A stretch of 64,000 nt of DNA from Nissolia schottii (Eukaryota > Streptophyta > Magnoliopsida > Fabales > Fabaceae). Where the stretch lies: NCBI GenBank assembly GCA_003254905.1, contig QANU01055553.1, forward strand, positions 217,585-281,584, in the 5' to 3' direction. The notes beneath the pieces were generated by a model. The model did not search any database and had not been told where the DNA came from. It saw nothing but the letters and a program-made list of their open reading frames with translations. The translations under genes were made by a program, and so were the position numbers. Positions 24,000 through 34,700 of the stretch are shown piece after piece. Each line of letters starts with the position of its first letter. The first letter of the stretch is position 1.

Positions 24000-24460
24000 T
24001 AGACTGGCCATGATTGTGTCATTGTGATTGAGATTCGGGGGTTGATTTTGGATTTTATTAGAAATAAAAAAGATTTAATTTATTCTTTTGGAATTTGGAT
24101 AAAGAAACTTTTGGTGCATACCTAAGAGTGAGTTACATGTTTGATGCAATTTTTGGACAACTGGATGAAGTCAGCTCAGTGAAGTTTGGGGCAAACTCTA
24201 AACACATCAAACGGTGAAAGGATGGATAGGTGTAGAGGTGGGGTGCAGTTGGAGTTTGGGGAGACGGTGAAATGAAGTAGGGGGTTTTAAGGTAGACTAG
24301 TGTTTTACATGTTTTATTAATTTTTTTAAAATTCATAATTTTAGGTGAACGGAGGGCTAGTATAATAATTTTAAACAAACTAGAGGAGGTACATGTCATC
24401 TTAAACTAGTTTATTGCCCGTGAGATGCACAGGTTTTCAACGTAAATATAAGATATATAA
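24000..24460. other. AT-rich intergenic DNA, nothing recognised
   Basis: No coding frame, terminal repeat or named motif was seen. Confidence 0.35.
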
Positions 24461-24462
24461 AT

Positions 24463-24814
24463 GGTTAAATATGTTTTTAGTCTCTGAAAAATTATAAGTT
24501 TTGCGTTTTACCATTGAATTTTTTTTGTTAGAAAATAGTTTCTAACAAATATTTTTGGTAGGATTTAGTCTTAGCCGTCAAGTTGAGTCTTTAACTGCTA
24601 ACGTGACAGTTAACTTGACCACGTGGCAGGTCACATTCAATGTCCATGTGTCAATTTTATGTGGACACGTGACTTGGCACGTGGACAAGTTAACAACCAC
24701 GTCAGTTAACGACCTAACTGACGGTAGAGACTAAATTCTGCCAAAAAAATTTGTTAAGGAATATTTCCTAACAAAATATTTTTCAGGGATAAAATACAAT
24801 ATTTGTATTTAACC
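24463..24814. mobile_element. Inverted-repeat MITE (Mutator-like family)
   Basis: It starts GGTTAAATATGTTTTTAGTC and ends AATATTTGTATTTAACC, with inward-extending inverted similarity. For example, TAGTCT...CCGTCA near 24570-24590 is mirrored by TGACGGTAGAGACTA near 24720. The centre holds several ACGTGGC/GCCACGT words. There is no open frame. Flanking 9-mers do not match, so no target duplication can be claimed. Confidence 0.6.
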
Positions 24815-25233
24815 TTATAGAAAAAGACATCTTTATATGAAGTATATCATAAAGTTATATATAAAATATCTTAAATTCAATACATTTATATTTAAAAGAA
24901 GAAATATTGATCGATGCATAATTTTTTCTAATTAGTTCGAATCTCATTATAAAATTTAATTAAGAACAATTTAAATTATTACATAATTCAATTTCGTTCC
25001 ATTCTTCCATGCTAATTGTGTAATCATCCTGCTCTTTTAGAATATTTGCTATTTTAAAATTTATACTTAAATTAAAAAAAAAGGTATTTTAAAGCAGTAA
25101 AGTTAAACCATTTATGAAAATATTAATATGATAATATTTTTTTATTTAATTTTTCACCTAATATATTAACATCTTTTTTAGTGTGTACTACTTGCAATGA
25201 TTACTATTTTATTTTTAAATCACGTATAATATT

Positions 25234-25438
25234 TTAGGGGTGTTTGGTATGAGATAATCTAATCAGATTACCGATAATCTGATTTTTAAATTACATAGTA
25301 ATTCATATTGATTTGTTTGGTACGACAAGATTGCTGGTAATCTCTATTACTCAGAGAATCCACATTGCCTACAAAGTGGTAATGTAGATTACCTACATGA
25401 GAGGTGTCTATCTGGATTACCACCGGTAGATAATCATA

Positions 25439-25472
<34 letters not shown>

Positions 25473-25689
25473 TTATTATTATAATAATAATAAATAAATA
25501 AATATAGTAATAATAGAAGAAGAAGAAGAAGATATACCAAACAAGTTAATATAAATTTCTAGTTACATGCCTTGTGCATACCAAACATAGCTATGTAACA
25601 TTATCAGTACTTTAACAAGTGATAATCTTTCGAAAAGGTAATCTAGATTACCTGATAATCTTTGAGGCAATGTATCAAACACATCCTTA
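25234..25689. mobile_element. Tourist-like (PIF/Harbinger) MITE with TTA duplication
   Basis: The element is 25237-25686 (450 bases), flanked by TTA on both sides (25234-25236, 25687-25689). It begins GGGGTGTTTGGTATGAGATA and ends in the approximate inverse (GCAATGTATCAAACACATCC). A TTA duplication and GGGGTGTTTGG ends are typical of Tourist/Harbinger. Inside are many GATTACC/GGTAATC words and an AAT microsatellite (about 25440-25466). Confidence 0.75.
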
Positions 25690-25760
25690 GAGCTTACAAT
25701 TTAATTAGAAATTAGTTGTAATATGACTTCCCAATAAATGACACACAATATAACAATAAA

Positions 25761-25840
25761 TGTAGAAACCCAATTTATATAATATATAGATTAAAATAAA
25801 TGTAGAAACCCAATTTATATAATATATAGATTAATTTGAT
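25761..25840. repeat. Perfect 40-base tandem duplication
   Basis: The 40-base unit starting TGTAGAAACCCAATTTATAT at 25761 is repeated directly at 25801. The identity of the copies over nearly the full unit points to a recent slippage-type duplication in AT-rich intergenic DNA. Confidence 0.85.
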
Positions 25841-26856
25841 AAAAACTTATTATTATAATAAATAAATAACTTTATTTTTATTCATTTAATATAGTCATAA
25901 ATTACTATTTTAATTTTTTTTATTACTTGCAATGAGTAATGTTTCACTTTAAAATTCGTATATGATATTTTAAAGATTACAATTTAATTAAAAAGATTAG
26001 TTGTAATTCCCAATAAATGGCACGTGACATAATTTTATACAATTTATTAATATGTGTTTTATACAATATATAGGATATAATTTTTAATTTTATTTATTAA
26101 TTAAATAATTTTAATCAACATTAAAATGACACATCAGTAACATTAATTGTAATTCTATGCGTTTTATATAATAGATAGAATAGGATGAGAAAGAGTAAGT
26201 GTAATATCAAAGAACTTTAATGAGGTTGGTAATTATCCCTTTACATTAAAATTAGAGTTTCTTACCTTTTAAATAATATTGTAAAAAGTTTTAAAAGGAT
26301 TTAATCCTTTTTTCCTTTCAATAAAAAAAATTGAGAAAATATATAAATTATCATAATTTGTAACCACGGAGAATAAATTCTAAAAAATGAGATTAAAAAC
26401 ATTAGCTATATATATAATAATAAATTACTATTTATTATTATTATATTACATACATACACACACACACACATATATATATACATACATACGCACACATTTT
26501 TACTCTCATAGCCTAATTTTTTCTTCACTCTTAGACGGCGGTGGCTCAAGGCGAACTCTAGTCGAGAGGAATTTGGTGTTAGCATCACCATTAAAAACAA
26601 TCAAGAGAGGTAACTTTGATCTCCACCATGATTATTTACCTTTCTCAATTTGATATACTTGTTATGTGTTTAATTCAATTTTCTCTTGCCTTGCAATTAA
26701 ATCATCGAAATGGAGGGAAAAAAAAATCCTCTTTTGAACATTATAACTTATAATATTACTCATTCATCAATTGTATGAAATTGTGACTTTAGATCTTATA
26801 TGTGAAATGAGTTGAGGTGATTTTTTCTTTGGTTTGGTTGCTTTCTTTTATATTTA
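25841..26856. other. AT-rich intergenic DNA with AC/AT microsatellite
   Basis: There is no coding sequence. A compound repeat at about 26448-26496 alternates ACAT, AC and AT units. The short open frames spanning it are products of the repeat. Confidence 0.4.
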
Positions 26857-27389
26857 AAATCTAATAAAAACCGTTAAATTGATAAAAAAAAAAATACAAA
26901 CCGATCAAAACCACTAATTTTTAGATTGAATTTGATCTTGTTTTTTGAAAATTGTTTGGATTGGATTGGATTTAATTTTCAAAACCAATCCAATCCAATT
27001 CAAAAATATCATATAATATAATTTTATGTTGTTAAATTATACTTTTACTTATAATAATTTTAATTTATCACATAATTTTTTTTCTTTTTATGGTCATTCT
27101 TTCGTAAATATCATTTTATGCATATAAATTGAGTTATTTAATTTTTATTGTTATGTTTTCATTTTATTGGCTTAAGTTATTTATAGTTTATAGCATTCAA
27201 AACTTAAATTTTTTTTAATTAAAAATCAATTAAACCAATCTAATCTAAAACACTAAAATTTGGATGGGATTGAATCAGATTTTTTTTATCAAAACTAAAC
27301 CGATCAAATCCAAACCACAATAAATTATATTGCTTGGTTTGGATGAAATTTTCATTTAAAATCAACTCAAACCGCACTATGAACACCCC
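26857..27389. mobile_element. Second copy of the AACACCCCT TIR-element family
   Basis: It shares long collinear stretches with 1181-1607 and ends in the same GAACACCCCT motif. The left inverted end is not recognisable, so this copy is truncated or diverged there. The left coordinate marks where similarity becomes visible. Confidence 0.5.
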
Positions 27390-28102
27390 TTACTACAAAG
27401 CTTGAAATTTTGTCCAAAATTATTTGTTTGAACCAATCTAAATTGAAAAAAATCAAATACAAAATTTCAAATTCATAGACTATGAGTTTAATGGTGAGGC
27501 TTTGTAAAAAAAAGATTCTCTAAAGTGACTTCCTCACTTTAGAAACTAAAGTGAGAGATCTCACCCTTAGATTTATAGAGCATAAAGTGAGACTCATTTT
27601 TATAATTTACCCCATTTTGATATACATGTATGTGTTATAATAATAATAATCATTGAAAGACTAATGTAGTGGCAAATGTATCTTTTGAAACTAAAATATG
27701 ATTTTTTACCTCTGTCTAGACAACATGTCCTTTTATATCACTAATTTAGTTTTAGTCTTCCAAAAGGATAAATATATTAACATTTTAGATCTTTGAGGCA
27801 TTTATGTTTATGCTTCTATACTTACTTACTAGTAATAAAGAGAATTCAAAAGGTAGTTTCTCCTAGTTATATTTAATAATTTTTTGAATTCCAAATCTCT
27901 AGTTTAAAAAAATAAAAATTATATTCACCCACTCACTAAACAATTATCATTTTCTTCCCATTTTTTCATAAAAAATAATTTCCCACTTTTTCATCTTTTA
28001 TTTCAATTACCACCTCTCAATTTCTTTTACAATGTTTGAAAATTAATCTTTCACACTCCCTTTTTTCTAACATTTGAAAATTTGATAATTTGTTTTTTTT
28101 TT
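27390..28102. other. AT-rich sequence upstream of DDI1
   Basis: There is no coding exon here that matches the expected N-terminus of DDI1. It ends in a T-run directly at the assembly gap. Confidence 0.35.
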
Positions 28103-28707
28103 NNNNNNNNNNNNNNNNNNNNNNNNNNNNNNNNNNNNNNNNNNNNNNNNNNNNNNNNNNNNNNNNNNNNNNNNNNNNNNNNNNNNNNNNNNNNNNNNNN
28201 NNNNNNNNNNNNNNNNNNNNNNNNNNNNNNNNNNNNNNNNNNNNNNNNNNNNNNNNNNNNNNNNNNNNNNNNNNNNNNNNNNNNNNNNNNNNNNNNNNNN
28301 NNNNNNNNNNNNNNNNNNNNNNNNNNNNNNNNNNNNNNNNNNNNNNNNNNNNNNNNNNNNNNNNNNNNNNNNNNNNNNNNNNNNNNNNNNNNNNNNNNNN
28401 NNNNNNNNNNNNNNNNNNNNNNNNNNNNNNNNNNNNNNNNNNNNNNNNNNNNNNNNNNNNNNNNNNNNNNNNNNNNNNNNNNNNNNNNNNNNNNNNNNNN
28501 NNNNNNNNNNNNNNNNNNNNNNNNNNNNNNNNNNNNNNNNNNNNNNNNNNNNNNNNNNNNNNNNNNNNNNNNNNNNNNNNNNNNNNNNNNNNNNNNNNNN
28601 NNNNNNNNNNNNNNNNNNNNNNNNNNNNNNNNNNNNNNNNNNNNNNNNNNNNNNNNNNNNNNNNNNNNNNNNNNNNNNNNNNNNNNNNNNNNNNNNNNNN
28701 NNNNNNN
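28103..28707. other. Assembly gap (605 N)
   Basis: Unknown bases, bordered by T-runs on both sides. By gene structure, DDI1 exon 1 (start codon and the first roughly 20 codons of the ubiquitin-like domain) and probably the promoter should lie here. Frames spanning this gap are artefacts. Confidence 0.95.
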
Positions 28708-28761
28708 TTTTTTTTTTTTTTTCGTTTGTTGGTTTTTTTTGTTTCTTTCTTTATTGGGTAG

Positions 28762-31700
28762 GTGGAAAACGTCAAAGCATTGCTGGAGGTTGAGGTAAGT
28801 TCATTACTACGCCATCTTTTTAATTTTTCCCAAAATTACTAGTTTTCTTTTCAATAAAAAAATGTTTTTTTCAAATTTCTTCCATGTTTAATGTTGCTGA
28901 GGATATTCAGGAATCAAGATTTTTCATTAGGAATTCTAGGTCTTTTTTTTTTCACTAGTATTTTTGGTTGATTTTCAAGTATCCCTTTTTGATTTGAGAT
29001 GAGTCAGATGACATGTTGAATTTTATGAGTTTAGTTTGTGCTTGCCTTTAATTTCTTTGGCACTTTGCTTCTCTGATTGTGGTTTCTTATTGTTGTTGTG
29101 TTTGTTTGATGCCTAAACTCGTGCTTGTGAGAAGACAAGTGTGCCTCTTCACCAGCAGCAACTGCTGTTCAATGGCAGGGAGATTAGCAATTCGGAGAAG
29201 CTGAGCGCGCTTGGTGTTAAGGATGATGACTTGCTAATGATGGTCGCTGGTGGTTCTGCTTCTAGGTATGCCTTCTGATTTATGTTACATTGCACTGTTT
29301 GGCGATAATACTGAAAACTTCTAATTTTTACCTCGAAGCTGCATCATTCTGTTTACGCTGCCGCCCTTCAAAATTATGACACAGTAGGAATGCCTGCTTC
29401 ATGTGGTCAAGTTGTTCTTAGGCGATAAGTGTGAAAGAATACATGCTGGGATTTATAAAAGAAAAGGTCAAAGAATACTGAGATTCTCAGTGACTTGGCT
29501 ATTATCCTGTGGTTATGTTATATTGACATAGAAAGTTGATATTTACCAGTGATATAATGTTACATTCCTGATAATTTCATTGACTGGACAAAATCTTGGG
29601 TTGTAAGCTCAGCTAGCTTCGCACTCCATCCATTTTTATGAGTCTAATCTTCTATCTCTCAATGTTTTGCTCACAAATACATTGTCAAATAAAAATATCA
29701 GGAAATACTTCTGCAAAGAAGGTAGTGGAAGATGTTAAGGGCCCCTTGAAAATTGACTTACCTTTTTTAGATCAAACGCTAATTCTGATTTGCAGTTTTG
29801 CACACCATCCATGTAGATTGAATGTGAAAAGAGTAAATAAAAAGGCAATTGCTTGCTAGAGAATTATTGGAATATTACCATAAGATGCACGTCTTTTGAC
29901 TTTAATTTTTATATATTCTATTTTCAGAAATATATATTTTCATTGAAATGGAAACTATCAATAACTTGTTATACTTTCTGTGATAAATTTACATTATTTC
30001 AGTGGATCCACCAATGAGTTGAGCTTAAATGTTGATGGATCTGCTGCAAACCCTGGTGCTTTCCAGCAGCACATTAGGCGTGATTCTAATTTGATGGGTC
30101 AGCTCTTTCAGGCAAGTTGATGTTTCTTTATTACAAAGTTCAGTCATTTTCTTTATCAAGCCCTTAAAGCACATACAAGTTACGATACTCTTATGGCTAA
30201 TAAATTTAGCAAAACATATTCAATTGCTTCTGATTAGTAGTTTAGATGTAAATGCAATTATATTTCAAATCATTTGTTTTTTTGGGGCACTTTGAATCAC
30301 TTTAGATACTTGCTTCATCTGTGGTTCTTTCATCGTTGCTTATGCGGTAACCATATTTATAATGGAACATACAGAGTGATCCGGAGTTGGCACAAGCTAT
30401 TCTGGGGAATGATCTTAATAGATTGCAGGAAATTTTGCGAATGCGTCATCGCCAAAGAGAGGAATTACGGCGTCGGAACGACGAAGAGCTTGTAAGTAGG
30501 CTTTGTGGTGGCTATTTTTTCTTTGCATTTATTTAGAGATTGAGTTCAATTGTATCATTACAGGCTGATTTGCTTCTAATCTTTGAAGTTCATTATTATT
30601 CCTCGTGCTTGCCATTCTTCTGTTAGTATATTTTATTCCTATAGTGTTCTTCGTTTTACTAGGCTCTTCTTTATGCGGATCCTTTTGATGTTGAAGCACA
30701 AAAGAAGATTGAAGCCGCCATTCGCCAGGTCAGTTTTATTTAAAATGTTTCTCTTACATAGTTTTCTTAAAAGAAAAAATGTTGAACTACCACTTAATAG
30801 CTAAAATATTTGAGAGAGTTTACTTTTGATTGGGTCTTTAAGGTGAAAGTCGTTCAGACTTTTGCCCAACAGCTTAAGGGAGGTAGGACAAAGTGTATAG
30901 CTAGAATTCTTTCAAGGGACTGATGCTCCATTTAGATAAACAGCTTAATTAAGCCCTAATATCAAAAAAAGCTTCGTATAAAAGGACTTGCATAAAACTT
31001 AATTTTGAATGAGTTATTTTGTATCCGGATGCACAGTAATAGAAGCGTTTGTTTTAGTTTGTAGTGCTTTTCCCTTGAAAGATGTGTAGGAGACTTTTTT
31101 GAAAAGCTAAATATTTCAGCTTCTCAAAAACTATTATGAATGTCCTTTCAGGAAGTTTTGAGAGAAGAATGAGTAAACATGTAAGGTCACCTAATATTGT
31201 TACTAACGTTTTTTCATCGACCAATAGGGAAATTAATAACAACATTAGTAAAAATATTAGGGAACCTTACATGTATAACTGTTGACACTTACTACTAACT
31301 ATTGAGGATGATGACTAATCGCATCATCCTCAATTGAAGGTTGCTCAGGGTGAACTATATCTCAATTGAGGAGCAGGTCATCCTCCTCCTCCTCTTTTCA
31401 TGGCTACCAGAACACTCATTGCATCCAGTAGATTGACTTCCAAGTAGACCCCCATTCCTTTTTCAAGGCTACCAAAACTCTAATCCCTTCCAAAGTAACC
31501 CTTACAGTCCTGTTGGACCGACTAGAACTAGATCTCTACTGCTCAACACGAGGAAAATCCCAAATGCTAATAGAAATAGATGTCCTATACAGTACATGTA
31601 TTGGGAGTTTTAAGGGACACACCCCTCATAAAGTAGCACTTATAGTGATGCTAGACCGACTAGAACTAGATGTCCAATCGCTCAACTTTCATATATGAAT

Positions 31701-34700
31701 CAACTGTTATTCATTAATTTAAATCATCTACTAATTATGTTGTCTTTCTTGTTGTATGATTTTGTCTTGCAATTAATCTAACAAATTCAAAAGCATATTG
31801 TTGACCTAATTGTGTAAGTAACAGAGCTGCGTGGTCAATCAATGCTTGTTTGAGTATTGATTTATTGCAGGAAAAATATTGAATTAAATCTTCTTTGTCC
31901 CAATAGTTTTTAGTTAACTGTTCATAGTTTGTCTGTGATAGTTTCTTGGCTAAACACTAGTATTGCCTTGTCACAAAAATTTCAGCAAATTTTGTAAATT
32001 TGTGCTTGTTGGTGCAGAGTGCAGTACAGAAATATGTCAACCTCTGTTTCTAGCATTAGATTACCTCGTTACATGCACCCTGTTACTTGTTATCCTTAAT
32101 AGCCACTATTTATAACCATCGATCATGTATTGATGATGGCTTTATATCACGTTTTTCTTATTAGAAATAATGATATTTCAACTAATTTTACAGAAAGGAA
32201 TTGATGAAAATTGGGAAGCTGCACTGGAACATAATCCTGAAGCTTTTGCTAGAGTGGTATGTATAAATTTTCTATTGTATTAGATGCTTGTAGCTTTGTT
32301 GTTTTTTGTAACATCCGCTTTTTCCGTAATAAAGATTTCGCAAAATAAATATACAAGCCGTTTATTTAGATTAGAAATCTAGATCACAAATCCTTAGAAA
32401 TTTAAATCACTAATTCTTTTATCAAAAAAATGTCTAAGGTAATAGTTTGCAGTCTCGTGAAATTCCGCGAAAACCAAATCAATTACCTTTCGTCACCGGA
32501 ATTTAATTATGCATCAAAGGTACCTGTAAAACACACTTTTACTAAAGTTGAGTTACGAATACCTTGGATTAAGTTAAATTCCTTATTAGAAAAATTAGTA
32601 GATAAAGATTGTATGTTCAAACAATTTTTAGAATACCCGTACACGAAAGAGTAAAAACCAAACACGATCGAACACGATTAAAAACACATAGAAACTAACA
32701 TATACACAGATGGCTGCCACAAGAAGCTTGTCACGGACAACACACACACACACACACACCCCTAGCAAGGTCAAAGAGTCCAAGCTTATCTCCTTTAAAA
32801 AGCTATGGCGAGTCACTAGGTGAGTCATCACCTAATTTCATTTCTTTTTCATTTAATTTTTGCCAAAAATGGCCCTGAACTACACAGCCTTGTGCCTATA
32901 AAAGGGCAGCCCATTTGGCTCAAAATATTCAGCCCATAGCTCTCTTGAACACGTCCATATCACGTACTCGTTCGTTACTTGCACATAACAGAAAAACCAA
33001 ACTTCACTACACGACTCCATTACGATTTTTCTCATAGTTACCCTTCTAAAAATCGTGGCCTTCACCACTGTGTTCTCTCATTTTCCTTTGTTTTCCATAG
33101 GGAAACCCAAGCCCACATACCCTAGGATACCATCCGTAGCAAGTCAAGCGAGCGTTGGAAACACCAAGGCTTTTTGGGACTTCTATGCGAAGCTTTCTGT
33201 ATCAAGCTTGGACGCTTTTTTACAAGTGGGTAACCTTAGCAAGATCACTACCTTAGTGACTTGTGTGAATATTGTTATGTGTATGTTATTAGTATTGTTA
33301 TTATTGGTTTGGAAAACTGCTGGAGTGTATTTGCGGCTTGATTGGGATATATGTGTACCTAAGGGTGAATAGGATTTTTAATATGAAAATAAGGGTTTTG
33401 AGGAAGTTTTCAAAAGGAGTGAAGGCTAGGTTTTGATGGACTTTTGATGAACTTGAGAAAAGGTTTGAGGAAAAGTTTAGGGAAACAGAAGAAAGGATCA
33501 AAAGAGTAGGGTTGTACCTAGGGTTTTATCAGTTCGCTGAGCGCTCACAGTGGTTTGCTGAGCGGCTTGAATGTTTCCAGTGGCCGTTGAGCGACCTGGA
33601 AACCCTAGCCGCTGAGCAACAATGGGCAGTCCGCTGAGCGACTGAAGAATTCCCCAAGTGTACAAAGATCCCAACAAGCACTATGTCACCCTAAGTTATC
33701 CATGAGGCTTAGATGTGATTAGCTCTATATATGGTACATATTCGTTATTATGCATCATGAGGAAACGAGTTGTCATTAGGATGTTAGGACAATCTTAGAT
33801 AACTAGACGGATAATCACATACCTAAGAGAAGATCATAACTGAACATAGGGAACAAATGAGTCTTAAGAAGGGTTCCGACCACAGAGGCTGGAATACCTT
33901 GAAGATGAGCAAAGTCTTGAGAAGATTCCGACGACAGAGAGTCTAGAATACTTTAAAGATGAGCAAAGTCTTAAGGGTTCCGACCACAGATAGTTTGGCA
34001 TACCCTAAAGATATATACTTAGTTATATGAATAGGAAAGTCCCCTCTCTTGTCACGTCTACGGACAAGCCCCTGGCCAGTCCGGGAAGACGGAATGGTCA
34101 ATGATTTGAGCGTAGGCTTAAACCTGATCTTATATCGAAGTCAAGATGAAAAGATGAGTATACAAAGAAGTGACATCACGAATAAGTCTGAGGCGCCAAG
34201 AGTGCATAAAGGGCCCAAAGAAACGTTGAGAAAGTATGAGTCCACTCCTGGTCATGTCGAGAGGGCAAGCCCCTCGCCATCCCGCAAGGTGGATGGTTAT
34301 TCCTTATTGATTGTTGATGAAGTATGCTAAATGCATTCGTGGTTCGTTGCCACTTAGGTAACTGCATTGCCTGGTTGTCATGGGACAAAGGTTTCATCAG
34401 ACGGCCTCTATAAGGTTATGAGAAACGAGGGTATGTGATCCGATGTCACGTTACTTAAGCGAATAAGATTAGTAAGCACAGTGAGTTTCCTATGTTAAGT
34501 AATGCAAAGACTAGGAATTCCCGATCACCTAGTAAATTAGCTAAAGCTACTCAGAATTAAGATGGATTAAAATAAGTAGGGAATTTAGTATACTTTGACA
34601 TCTAGAGATCTCCTGAGTGGCCTGAATCATATATAAAGCAAAATCGAATAGTTATGCCCAAGGATTTCCACTGAGAATGCGGTGTTCTCATCCCCCAATT

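Noticed and set aside
28017-28798. Long frames on both strands spanning 28090-28760
   Set aside because: They translate unknown bases (N) in the assembly gap.
32735-32759. AC repeat as a possible regulatory Z-DNA tract
   Set aside because: It is a simple microsatellite in the 5' LTR, shorter and interrupted in the 3' LTR; nothing supports a role.
34049-34330. A 93-codon frame kept open in both LTRs (34049-34330 and 41011-41292)
   Set aside because: It has no ATG (TTG start), and the two copies differ at many amino-acid-changing sites, as expected of neutral drift in a young LTR pair. No domain is recognisable.
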